From Cytophagaceae bacterium (GTDB taxonomy: Bacteria > Bacteroidota > Bacteroidia > Cytophagales > Spirosomataceae): a stretch of DNA of 16,810 nt. A program made the translations under genes and the position numbers. The notes beneath the pieces are model-generated. The model was not told the origin of the DNA. It worked only from the letters and a program-made list of their open reading frames with translations, and searched no databases. Below, piece after piece: positions 8,059-14,997 of this stretch. Location of the stretch: assembly GCA_947459055.1 (NCBI GenBank), contig CANHCG010000005.1, forward strand, positions 1-16,810. Direction: 5' to 3'. Every line of letters starts with the position of its first letter. The first letter of the stretch is position 1.

Positions 8059-10060
8059 TGATTTTGATGATTTTAAATTCGGTTCTACGGTTTTGTTGAT
8101 GCATATCCTCCGGACAATCCACACCGTCCGCACATTCATTAATTAATTGAGTTTCCCCGTAGCCTCTCGGTTGGATTCGGTCATTCGAAATCCCTCGTTG
8201 GATGATGTATTTCACAGCTGACTCAGCTCTTCGTTGGGATAATTTCAAATTATACGCCCCACTCGCGCGCGCATCCGTATGAGCCCCTAATTCCAAATTC
8301 ATTTGAGGATTATCGCTCAAAAATTGTACAATTTTATCCAATTCCTCTGCCGCATCTGGACGAATATCCGCCTTATCTAAATCATAGTAAATGGAATTCA
8401 CTTCAAAAAGTTTTGATATTTCTTTGCCTATTTCAGGTCTATCCATTTGAATTTGAACCACATAAGTCGTATCGGTCACCTCCTTTTTCAACAAGCTTTT
8501 TGGAATTTCCTTCCCTTCCATGGAAAAACTACTTCGCGCGGTGAGGTAATCTTCTTTTTCCAATTTAAAGGCCAATTCATCATTTTCTTCCAATGGAATC
8601 ATTTCCAATAGGCCTTTTGAATTACTTTTTTCCGCCTCTAAGGATTGGCCATTTTTGCGAATACTCACTTTTACGCCTTCCAACGCCTTACCTTCCGCAT
8701 CGATAACTTTCACTTGAAGGTTATAATTCACGATTTTTGCTTGGGCCGTTGTATCGACCATCGGTGCCGGATCGGAGGACCACCAACGATCCTCTGCGCC
8801 ACTCGATTTAAAATAATAAATATCATCATCCCCTTTTCCACCCGGGCGGTTAGAACTCAAATACCCTTGCGTCGAATCAGAAAGCGATATCGCAAAATCA
8901 TCTCCAATCGAATTCATCGGGACGCCTAAATGCTCGACGACAATTTCATTTTCATTGCGACTCGCCACAAACAAATCCAATCCTCCGATGCTCGGATGGC
9001 CATTTGAGGAGAAGTACAACTTCCCATTTCCGCTAATAAAGGGGAAAATTTCATCTCCGGGCGTGTTGATAGCCGCACCCAGATTAATCGGACGTCCGAA
9101 TCGCCCCGAATTGTCAATCGGCACGCGATACAAATCTAAGCCCCCTTTGCCACCCCGACGGTTTGAACTAAAATATAACGTCCGCTCATCTACCGAATAG
9201 GCCGGACTTCCATCCCAGGCCAAGGAATCCGAAATGGCCAAACGCTCAGGTTCTGACCAAGTAGTTCCATTCCTAGTAGAAATATATAAGTCAACATCCG
9301 GAGAGGGGTCTTTGCTTTTCCCCGTATTTCCCCGAGCGAAGACGACAGTTTTCCCATCTTTGGTAAAGGCTGGACTGCCGTCATTGGCATTTTCTTTGAA
9401 TAGATTGGGGCTCAATATCTCCGATTTCCCAATTTCCGATTCGCTTTTCAGCGGAGCTTTCACAATTCCCAAAAATGGCAAGCCATTATTTTTATAAATG
9501 CCTGGTTTGGAGGAACTAGTATATACAAGTTCATTCCCTATTTTTTTGGCGTCAAATTCTGTCTGAGGTGTATTTCCTTGTAAAGGGATCAGGGTTACGG
9601 GACTATTTTTACTGAGTAATTTGGGGATTTCGCTGAGGTTTTCGAGTTCTATTTCACTTTTGATTTGCATGGCCCGATTCGGCTTGCTGCTTAAAAACTC
9701 GGTCAAATACAGTTTGGTTAACTCATAATTTCCGATGGATTTAGCCGCCATGGCCATATGAAAGGGTAGCAATTTATCGGTAAATCCTTTGCTTTTAGCT
9801 ACTTGGTAAAAGGGAAGGGATTGCGTGATGCGATTGGATAGTCGGTATGATTCTCCCAATAAAAAATTGGTTTGTTCAATCTCGATGCCCTTATTTTTCA
9901 GGATACTTAACTCCCGAATGGCTAATTCATATTCGCCTTTTTCGAAGTGCTTTTGGGCTTGTTTGCTGATGGATTTGTCGGAATGACATGCGGCCAAAAT
10001 AATCGTCATAAGGACGAAAATCAGCGATTTTACATAAGTAATACGTGTGGCGAATGTCAT
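8048..10060 (-). CDS. porE: PorE-like OmpA-family lipoprotein (TPR, beta-propeller, CRD, OmpA domains)
   Basis: A 670-residue envelope lipoprotein. From the chosen start: signal peptide ending in lipobox LAAC (Cys25); TPR-like helices (about 30-135); a propeller of PD40/WD40-like repeats (about 165-418) with DGSPAFTKDG, DGSPAYSVDERTLYFSSNRRGG, LYFSSNGHPSIGGLDLF and YLSSNRPGGKGDDDIYYF; a carboxypeptidase-regulatory-like domain (about 445-540); and an OmpA C-terminal peptidoglycan-binding domain (about 553-670) with HTDARAS (Asp596) and LSQRRAES (Arg611). This order and length match PorE of Porphyromonas gingivalis, a T9SS component anchored to peptidoglycan. Paralogues with the same layout exist in Bacteroidota, so PorE identity is probable, not certain. 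The frame extends to an ATG at 10093, but a TACATTTG promoter box at 10085-10078 lies inside that extension. Met at 10060 also gives a normal-length lipoprotein signal. The last codons overlap the pyrC start by 11 bases. Confidence 0.82.
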   Translation of the reverse strand: MTFATRITYVKSLIFVLMTIILAACHSDKSISKQAQKHFEKGEYELAIRELSILKNKGIEIEQTNFLLGESYRLSNRITQSLPFYQVAKSKGFTDKLLPFHMAMAAKSIGNYELTKLYLTEFLSSKPNRAMQIKSEIELENLSEIPKLLSKNSPVTLIPLQGNTPQTEFDAKKIGNELVYTSSSKPGIYKNNGLPFLGIVKAPLKSESEIGKSEILSPNLFKENANDGSPAFTKDGKTVVFARGNTGKSKDPSPDVDLYISTRNGTTWSEPERLAISDSLAWDGSPAYSVDERTLYFSSNRRGGKGGLDLYRVPIDNSGRFGRPINLGAAINTPGDEIFPFISGNGKLYFSSNGHPSIGGLDLFVASRNENEIVVEHLGVPMNSIGDDFAISLSDSTQGYLSSNRPGGKGDDDIYYFKSSGAEDRWWSSDPAPMVDTTAQAKIVNYNLQVKVIDAEGKALEGVKVSIRKNGQSLEAEKSNSKGLLEMIPLEENDELAFKLEKEDYLTARSSFSMEGKEIPKSLLKKEVTDTTYVVQIQMDRPEIGKEISKLFEVNSIYYDLDKADIRPDAAEELDKIVQFLSDNPQMNLELGAHTDARASGAYNLKLSQRRAESAVKYIIQRGISNDRIQPRGYGETQLINECADGVDCPEDMHQQNRRTEFKIIKINAE

Positions 10061-10077
10061 AAATTTTAAATCTCTTT

Positions 10078-10085
10078 CAAATGTA
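10078..10085 (-). promoter_or_regulatory. Promoter -7 box TACATTTG for the PorE-like operon
   Basis: The minus strand reads TACATTTG, an exact match to the Bacteroidota primary-sigma -7 consensus TAnnTTTG. It lies 17 bases before the ATG at 10060, so the leader would be about a dozen bases. No TTTG -33 element is seen at the usual distance. The box argues against translation from the ATG at 10093, which would lie upstream of the transcription start. Confidence 0.5.
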
Positions 10086-10091
10086 ATAAGC

Positions 10092-10118
10092 ATAGGTCAT
10101 TTATTTCATGTACCTTTG
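10092..10118 (+). promoter_or_regulatory. Promoter of rluB: TACCTTTG box preceded by ATAGGTCAT
   Basis: TACCTTTG at 10111-10118 matches the TAnnTTTG -7 consensus exactly and would start transcription near 10125, leaving a leader of roughly 60 bases. No -33 TTTG is present. Instead ATAGGTCAT (10092-10100) sits exactly 10 bases before the box, the same arrangement as at the mreB promoter. This box and the minus-strand TACATTTG at 10085-10078 form a compact divergent promoter pair. Confidence 0.55.
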
Positions 10119-10137
10119 TATAAATTTTAGAAAATAA

Positions 10138-10155
10138 AAAGGCGCCATAGCCTTT
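10138..10155. promoter_or_regulatory. Stem-loop in the rluB leader (possible antisense terminator)
   Basis: AAAGGC and GCCTTT form a 6-bp stem around a 6-base loop. In the plus-strand transcript it lies in the rluB leader and is not followed by a T run. Read on the minus strand the second arm runs into GCCTTTTTATTTT, which resembles a weak intrinsic terminator that could stop antisense transcription before it enters the PorE-like gene. Function is inferred only. Confidence 0.3.
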
Positions 10156-10183
10156 GTAATCCAGCAGTGATGTTGCACATTTT

Positions 10184-11878
10184 ATGAGAAAAAGAATCGA
10201 AAAGGACGACATTCGTCGTTCTGAACCCACACGCAAATTTTCAGATCGCAGTACAGGACCTTCTTCGGAAAACCGAGGTAGAGGGGAATCTCGTTCATCT
10301 GCGCCTCGTTCACCCCGTCCGTCCTCTTCGAGAGATGGGCAAGGTCCAAAACGCGAATATACTTCCGACCGTAATTCAGACCGTCCTCGGACGCCTTATG
10401 CAGGAGACCGTAACCAAGACCGTGAGCGTAAGCCATATGCTGGCGATCGCAATTCTTCAGACCGTCCTCGGACGCCTTATGCGGGAGATCGTAACCAGGA
10501 CCGTGAGCGCAAGCCATATGCAGGCGATCGTAATTCTTCAGACCGTCCTCGGACGCCTTATGCGGGAGATCGTAACCAGGACCGTGAGCGCAAACCATAT
10601 GCAGGCGATCGCAATTCTTCAGACCGTCCTCGGACGCCTTATGCGGGAGATCGTAATCAGGATCGTGAGCGCAAGCCATATGGTGGCGACCGTAATTTTG
10701 AAGATCGTCCTAAACGAAATTATTCCCGTTCAAGTTCGGATGAAGGACAAAGTACTCGGGAACCTCAAGATAATGGGGCTGAACCACGAGCGTATCAACC
10801 ACGTTATACGACCGAACGAGATACCACCGATCGCAGCTTAGAATCGAATCAAGAATTCAGACCTAAAAGTGCCTTTGATGGTCCTAAACGTAATTTTTCA
10901 GGAGACCGCAGACCGTCAACCGGAGATCGAGCTTCCTACAACCGGGATGTGAAAAATGATCGTCCAAAGCGTAACTTTGATACGCCTCGGGATGAAAATC
11001 AAGAGCCAAGAGAAGCATCTCAAGGTAAATTCTCCAAGCGAGATACGTTTAAAAGCCGCAATCGCTATGAAGAACGACCAAGTTTTACCCCTCAATATAA
11101 ATTAGATCGCTTTAAGGAAAATGCCCCTGCGAAAATCCAAAAGAAAATTCGCGAGGTGGATGGAAAAAGTGATATGGTGCGTTTGAATCGATTTATCGCG
11201 AATGCGGGAATTTGTTCTCGTCGGGATGCTGATAAATTAATCGCCGCCGGTGAAATTAAAGTGAATAATAAAGTGGTGATCGAGATGGGCTATCAAGTGG
11301 CCCCGACCGATATTGTGAAATATGGCAATCGTAAATTAAACCGCGAAAAGCCAGCTTACGTATTATTAAATAAACCCAAAGATTTCTTAACCACCACCGA
11401 AGACCCGAATGATCGTAAAACGGTGATGGAATTAGTTAAAAATGCGGGTGACGCGCGGATTTATCCGGTGGGACGTTTGGATCGGAATACGACGGGTTTA
11501 TTGTTATTGACCAATGACGGTGAATTAGCCGATCGCTTGACACATCCTTCGCATGAAATTGAAAAAATTTATCAAGCGGAATTGGACAAACCGTTGACCG
11601 ACGAGGATTTTGAAAAAATCAAAGCAGGTTTAACCTTAGAAGATGGGGAAATCAAAGTAGATGATTTAGCCAAAGTCACGCCGGATGGCTATGTGATTGG
11701 GGTAAAAATCCACTCGGGTAAAAATCGCATTGTACGTCGGATTTTTGAGCACTTGGGTTATGAAGTGACGAAATTGGATCGGACGACTTTTGCTGGGTTA
11801 ACGAAAAAAGATCTGCCTCGCGGACATTGGCGTTATTTGACGGAAAGAGAATTAGTGAAGTTGAAATACTTCATGTAA
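10184..11878 (+). CDS. rluB: RluB/RsuA-family pseudouridine synthase with long repetitive N-terminal extension
   Basis: A 564-residue protein. The C-terminal 235 residues form a standard RsuA/RluB enzyme: an S4 RNA-binding domain (about 331-380, MVRLNRFIANAGICSRRDADKLI, then GEIKVNN) and a catalytic domain with GRLDRNTTGLLLLTNDGEL, where Asp433 is the nucleophile. RluB isomerises U2605 (E. coli numbering) in 23S rRNA. RsuA-type specificity for 16S rRNA or RluF cannot be excluded by eye, but RluB is the usual assignment in this phylum. The first 330 or so residues are low complexity, very rich in Arg, Asp, Ser, Asn and Pro, and presumably disordered and RNA-binding. They include four 27-residue tandem repeats built from two DR-x-R-x-PYAGDRN half units. 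Family members without such a tail are roughly 240-300 residues. The gene is monocistronic, with its own promoter box and a strong terminator 3 bases after the stop. Confidence 0.92.
   Translation: MRKRIEKDDIRRSEPTRKFSDRSTGPSSENRGRGESRSSAPRSPRPSSSRDGQGPKREYTSDRNSDRPRTPYAGDRNQDRERKPYAGDRNSSDRPRTPYAGDRNQDRERKPYAGDRNSSDRPRTPYAGDRNQDRERKPYAGDRNSSDRPRTPYAGDRNQDRERKPYGGDRNFEDRPKRNYSRSSSDEGQSTREPQDNGAEPRAYQPRYTTERDTTDRSLESNQEFRPKSAFDGPKRNFSGDRRPSTGDRASYNRDVKNDRPKRNFDTPRDENQEPREASQGKFSKRDTFKSRNRYEERPSFTPQYKLDRFKENAPAKIQKKIREVDGKSDMVRLNRFIANAGICSRRDADKLIAAGEIKVNNKVVIEMGYQVAPTDIVKYGNRKLNREKPAYVLLNKPKDFLTTTEDPNDRKTVMELVKNAGDARIYPVGRLDRNTTGLLLLTNDGELADRLTHPSHEIEKIYQAELDKPLTDEDFEKIKAGLTLEDGEIKVDDLAKVTPDGYVIGVKIHSGKNRIVRRIFEHLGYEVTKLDRTTFAGLTKKDLPRGHWRYLTERELVKLKYFM
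10380..10703 (+). repeat. Four tandem 81-bp repeats inside rluB
   Basis: Units begin at 10380, 10461, 10542 and 10623, each starting ACCGTCCTCGG. The unit encodes 27 residues, two halves related to each other (DRPRTPYAGDRNQ and DRERKPYAGDRNSS). Copies differ by only a few mostly silent bases, such as gcaggagac versus gcgggagat. A degenerate further copy follows (EDRPKRNYSR). Because 81 is a multiple of three, the array also opens spurious frames on both strands. Near identity at the DNA level points to recent or ongoing expansion. Confidence 0.95.
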
Positions 11879-11880
11879 TC

Positions 11881-11914
11881 AAAAAGGCCTTACAATTTGT
11901 AAGGCCTTTTTTTT
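11881..11914. terminator. Bidirectional intrinsic terminator between rluB and the AraC gene
   Basis: AAAAAGGCCTTAC and GTAAGGCCTTTTT pair as a long perfect stem around AATTT, ending in a run of eight T on the plus strand and five T on the minus strand. It begins 3 bases after the rluB stop and its T run overlaps the AraC-family stop codon at 11915-11913, so it can end both convergent transcripts. Confidence 0.93.
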
Positions 11915-12839
11915 AGATATTCATTAAGGATTCGCGGCGTCTCATTTTTCCCGCCGGAATACCAAACATCATTTTAAATCGTCGGCAGAAATAGGCCGTA
12001 TCTTTATATCCGACTTCGGAACCGATGGCCCGAATGGATTTTTTAGTTGTACGTAAAAGTCCCACGGCCGCCTCCATGCGTTGGTATTCAATGTAATCCT
12101 GTGGATTGATACCGGTTAACATTTTAAAATATTGACCTACATAATCTTCAGAGACATTGGCTACGTTCGCTAACACTTTGTTCGATAAATCCCCACCGAT
12201 ATGGTCTTTGATATAGGCGAAAATATCGATTAATCGAGGATCTTTGAAATAGGTGCTATTGGTCGCTAATTGCTCAACAAACAAGCGGTTTTGGATAATA
12301 TATCGAATAACTTCGATGACAATTTCCTCCGTTTTGATTTTGATAATTCGGCCTTTCCCAATCTCGTCAGACATATCTTCCAACAAGATCTCTTTAATTG
12401 TTTGGGCCAATTTATCATCCTTCTTAATTAAGAAAGGCGGAATATCTAAGGAAGTAAAGAAATTGACAGAATCAAAGACCTTCGCCTCAAATGCCACCAT
12501 CCCGAATGAATTTTCCAATTTACCAATGGAATGTGGATCCATATTTTGGTCGAAATACAATTCCCGATGCGTCATGAATTCCTCATTATTCACTGCTTTC
12601 GGTTTTTCCGCATTTCCGTAGGTCACACTAATCATTTTCCCACCTGGAATAAAAAGCATATCGCCTTCTTCTACCTGAGTTTCTTCTTCCCCAAACGAAA
12701 CTTCCCCTTTGTACAATATCAAGAGAGAATTTTCCACATCGTAATAATTTTTAATACGAATAGGTTGTAATATTCTAATGTTTCTCGCCTTGATAAATTT
12801 GACCCCAAGGGACTCGATAATCTTATTGTAATCTTCCAT
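11913..12839 (-). CDS. AraC-family transcriptional regulator
   Basis: A 308-residue DNA-binding regulator. The N-terminal half resembles an AraC-type cupin (about 20-75, ENSLLILYKGEVSFG and EEGDMLFIPGG), which in this family senses a small ligand or mediates dimerisation. The middle (about 100-200) is helical and unassigned. The C-terminal AraC/XylS domain (about 202-301) has two helix-turn-helix units, KVLANVANVSEDYVGQYFK and IRAIGSEVGYKDTAYFCRRFK, followed by the FGIPAGKMRRR end typical of the family. The ATG at 12839 is the natural start, 50 bases from a canonical promoter box. The gene is divergent from mreBCD across 279 bases, so control of the cell-shape operon is possible but unproven. 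Half-sites overlapping its own promoter suggest autoregulation. Ligand and targets cannot be read from the sequence. Confidence 0.9.
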   Translation of the reverse strand: MEDYNKIIESLGVKFIKARNIRILQPIRIKNYYDVENSLLILYKGEVSFGEEETQVEEGDMLFIPGGKMISVTYGNAEKPKAVNNEEFMTHRELYFDQNMDPHSIGKLENSFGMVAFEAKVFDSVNFFTSLDIPPFLIKKDDKLAQTIKEILLEDMSDEIGKGRIIKIKTEEIVIEVIRYIIQNRLFVEQLATNSTYFKDPRLIDIFAYIKDHIGGDLSNKVLANVANVSEDYVGQYFKMLTGINPQDYIEYQRMEAAVGLLRTTKKSIRAIGSEVGYKDTAYFCRRFKMMFGIPAGKMRRRESLMNI

Positions 12840-12861
12840 ATTTGTATAATTTGCCCCCGTT

Positions 12862-12892
12862 TTTGACGGTTTGTCAAATAAAGTTGGACAAA
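12862..12892. promoter_or_regulatory. Cluster of TTTGWC half-sites over the AraC gene promoter
   Basis: Four copies of TTTG(A/T)C occur in 31 bases: 12862-12867 and 12870-12875 on the plus strand, 12873-12878 and 12887-12892 on the minus strand. The first and third make an inverted repeat (TTTGAC, 5 bases, GTCAAA). The second and fourth make another with 11 bases between arms. The last overlaps the -7 box. This is a candidate operator, perhaps for autoregulation. Confidence 0.4.
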
Positions 12893-12919
12893 ACTAATAA
12901 ATCAGATAATAATTCCAAA
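12889..12919 (-). promoter_or_regulatory. Canonical Bacteroidota promoter of the AraC-family gene
   Basis: On the minus strand TTTG (12919-12916) is followed after 19 bases by TAGTTTTG (12896-12889). This is the -33 TTTG and -7 TAnnTTTG pair at the expected spacing. Transcription would begin near 12883, giving a leader of about 45 bases before the ATG at 12839. It is the best full promoter match in the window. Confidence 0.7.
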
Positions 12920-12975
12920 TTATTTTTGTTAAAATTTTCCACCTAAATTAATTGTAATATACCTATAATTCAAAG

Positions 12976-13043
12976 TTTTTATAAATTCCCCAACCTCAAA
13001 AACTGTGCCGGGGTGTTTTTATAATTATTTTGAGGATAATTAT
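12976..13043. promoter_or_regulatory. AT-rich repeats and dyads in the AraC-mreB intergenic region
   Basis: The 279-base gap (12840-13118) has no gene. Besides the two promoters it holds TTTTTATAA twice (12976 and 13016), an 8-bp inverted repeat CCTCAAAA (12994-13001) with TTTTGAGG (13028-13035), and the palindrome ATAATTAT twice (13021-13028 and 13036-13043) flanking TTTGAGG. These may be protein-binding sites upstream of mreB, but AT-rich DNA produces such repeats by chance. Confidence 0.3.
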
Positions 13044-13065
13044 ATTTTTGAAATAAAATAAATAA

Positions 13066-13092
13066 ATAGGTCATTATTTATCAGTAAATTTG
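13066..13092 (+). promoter_or_regulatory. Promoter of mreBCD: TAAATTTG box preceded by ATAGGTCAT
   Basis: TAAATTTG at 13085-13092 matches TAnnTTTG and would start transcription near 13099, about 20 bases before the mreB ATG. There is no -33 TTTG at the normal spacing. ATAGGTCAT (13066-13074) lies exactly 10 bases upstream of the box, as in the rluB promoter. Confidence 0.55.
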
Positions 13093-13118
13093 TCTATTGT
13101 GTCATATAGAACCATATC

Positions 13119-14144
13119 ATGGGATTATTTAATTTTTTAACGAAGGATATTGCGATCGATTTAGGAACGGCCAATACACTGATTATTCACAAAGATCAGG
13201 TGGTGGTCGATGAGCCGTCGATTATTGCATTAGACCGGAACACGAACAAGGTGTTAGCGGTGGGTCGTCAGGCGATGATGATGCACGAAAAGACGAATGA
13301 TAACATTAAGACCATTCGCCCTTTAAAAGACGGCGTAATCGCTGACTTTACGGCAGCGGAACTTATGATGCGGGGTTTGATCAAGATGATGGATAAGGGT
13401 AATTCCTTTTTCTCGCCAGCCTTGCGGATGGTGATTTGCATACCTTCGGGCATTACGGAGGTGGAGAAACGTGCGGTAAAGGATTCGGCTGAGCATGCGG
13501 GTGCGCGCGAGGTGTATATGGTGCATGAGCCGATTGCGGCAGCGATTGGTATTGGTATTGATATTGAACAACCGAATGGATCTTTGGTGGTTGATATTGG
13601 AGGAGGAACGACGGAAGTGGCTATTATCTCATTAAGTGGTATTGTGGTAGAAAATTCCATACGTGTGGCTGGGGATGAGTTTACTAGAGATATTAAAGAT
13701 TATTTGTTGCGCGAGCATAAATTAGTGATTGGTGAGCGTTCAGCAGAGCAAATTAAAATACAAGTAGGGGCGGCCTTGCCAGAATTGGAAAACCCTCCGG
13801 CTGATTTTGAGATTCGCGGTCGTGATCAAATGACGGGTATTCCTAAAGAGATTTTAATTAACTATTCGGAGATTGCCTATGCCTTAGATAGTTCGATTAC
13901 GAAGATTGAGGTGGCGATTATGGAGACCTTACAACGGGCTCCTGCCGAACTTTCAGGTGATATTTTCCATAATGGAATTCATTTAGCAGGTGGCGGTGCG
14001 ATGTTGCATGGCCTGGATAAACGGATTGAAAAGAAAACGCAATTAAAAGTGCATGTAGCGGATGATCCTTTGAAGGCTGTTGTACGTGGAACGGGTGAAA
14101 TTCTGAAGAATTTGGATCGGTACCGAGCTGTCTTAATCACCTAG
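13119..14144 (+). CDS. mreB: Rod shape-determining protein MreB
   Basis: A 341-residue bacterial actin. MreB forms membrane-bound antiparallel filaments that direct lateral peptidoglycan synthesis. Visible ATPase motifs are phosphate-1 AIDLGTANT (12-20), the VVDIGGGTTEVAIISL phosphate-2 block (about 158-173) and the adenosine motif HLAGGGAMLHGLD (about 289-301). The segments VCIPSG, VEKRAVKDSAEHAGAREVYMVHEPIAAAIG and VAGDEFTRDI are classical MreB signatures. The N-terminal MGLFNFLTK is hydrophobic and fits the membrane-targeting end. Length is normal. The ATG at 13119 lies about 20 bases after the predicted transcription start. mreC follows after 12 bases, so the three mre genes form one operon. 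Confident identification. Confidence 0.98.
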   Translation: MGLFNFLTKDIAIDLGTANTLIIHKDQVVVDEPSIIALDRNTNKVLAVGRQAMMMHEKTNDNIKTIRPLKDGVIADFTAAELMMRGLIKMMDKGNSFFSPALRMVICIPSGITEVEKRAVKDSAEHAGAREVYMVHEPIAAAIGIGIDIEQPNGSLVVDIGGGTTEVAIISLSGIVVENSIRVAGDEFTRDIKDYLLREHKLVIGERSAEQIKIQVGAALPELENPPADFEIRGRDQMTGIPKEILINYSEIAYALDSSITKIEVAIMETLQRAPAELSGDIFHNGIHLAGGGAMLHGLDKRIEKKTQLKVHVADDPLKAVVRGTGEILKNLDRYRAVLIT

Positions 14145-14156
14145 TTTTTATTTATT

Positions 14157-14996
14157 ATGAACCAATTGTTTCAATTCCTTCTCCGACAAAGGATATTCCT
14201 GTTGTTCGTTGCCTTGGAATTAGTCAATCTTTGGGGCATTTTTAAGTATAATGATTATCAACATACCTTTTATTTTAATACCACCAATCGATGGGCCGCT
14301 TCCTTCCTAGCCATGGGCGAAGAGGCAAAGTCCTATCATCAATTGCGTGAGGTTAATCAGGATTTAGCGCAGGAAAATGCGCGCTTACATGCGGAAATTT
14401 TCAAATTAACCGCGCAAAAACAGCCCGAAAGTAAAATCCCCTATTTCATCAGCGACGGGATGCTGAAACGCTACCAACCGATCGCCTGTAAAGTAATCGA
14501 TCAAAGCACCCAAATGTCTCAAAATTACTTGACCATCGATAAGGGTTCGCGAGATGGGATTGCCCCAGGAATGGCTGTGATTTCCTCGACAGGCGTGGTA
14601 GGGAAGGTCATGTCATGTACACCGGATTTGAGTTTAATTGTATCTGTTTTGCATACGGGCAATAATGTATCTGCCAAAATTAAATCCACGGGGGAATTAG
14701 GGTATATTAAATGGGCTGGCTATCAGTCAGAGGTTGCCGACTTACAAGATGTTTCTAAATATAAAAAAGTGGTCAAAGGCGATACTATTGTGACCTCTGA
14801 TTACAATGCAGTTTTTCCTCCGAATATCCCGATTGGCATTGTCGCCAAAGTAGGTTTGGAAAAAGATGAGACATTTCATGATATTAAGGTGATGTTATTG
14901 ACTCACTTTTCTACTTTGAAATATGTATATGTAATCAAGAACAAGCTTTCGGCGCAGCAAGCCTTGTTAGAACAAGCTAAACCTAAACCTGAATAA
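14157..14996 (+). CDS. mreC: Rod shape-determining protein MreC
   Basis: A 279-residue bitopic inner-membrane protein that bridges MreB filaments to the periplasmic wall-synthesis enzymes. A single transmembrane helix spans about residues 12-30 (IFLLFVALELVNLWGIF). A coiled coil follows (about 55-87, QLREVNQDLAQENARLHAEIFKL) and mediates dimerisation in known MreC. The periplasmic beta-domains include YLTIDKGSRDGIAPGMAVISSTGVVGKV (about 124-151) and GDTIVTSDYNAVFPPNIPIGIV (about 208-229), both recognisable MreC blocks. Length is typical. It is positioned 12 bases after mreB and 1 base before mreD. Confidence 0.95.
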   Translation: MNQLFQFLLRQRIFLLFVALELVNLWGIFKYNDYQHTFYFNTTNRWAASFLAMGEEAKSYHQLREVNQDLAQENARLHAEIFKLTAQKQPESKIPYFISDGMLKRYQPIACKVIDQSTQMSQNYLTIDKGSRDGIAPGMAVISSTGVVGKVMSCTPDLSLIVSVLHTGNNVSAKIKSTGELGYIKWAGYQSEVADLQDVSKYKKVVKGDTIVTSDYNAVFPPNIPIGIVAKVGLEKDETFHDIKVMLLTHFSTLKYVYVIKNKLSAQQALLEQAKPKPE

Positions 14997-14997
14997 A

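Noticed and set aside
8059..8139. Longer pyrC reading frame starting at 8139
   Set aside because: The extra 27 residues have no resemblance to dihydroorotase N-termini and would overlap the lipoprotein gene by 92 bases. ATG at 8058 fits the family.
10182..10841. Long open frames on both strands across the rluB repeats
   Set aside because: They arise because the 81-bp unit is a multiple of three and lacks stops in several frames. Their products are low-complexity repeats with no domain, and the frame ending in the RluB enzyme explains the DNA.
13268..13660. Minus-strand frames inside mreB
   Set aside because: They lie wholly within a confidently identified gene and have no family resemblance.
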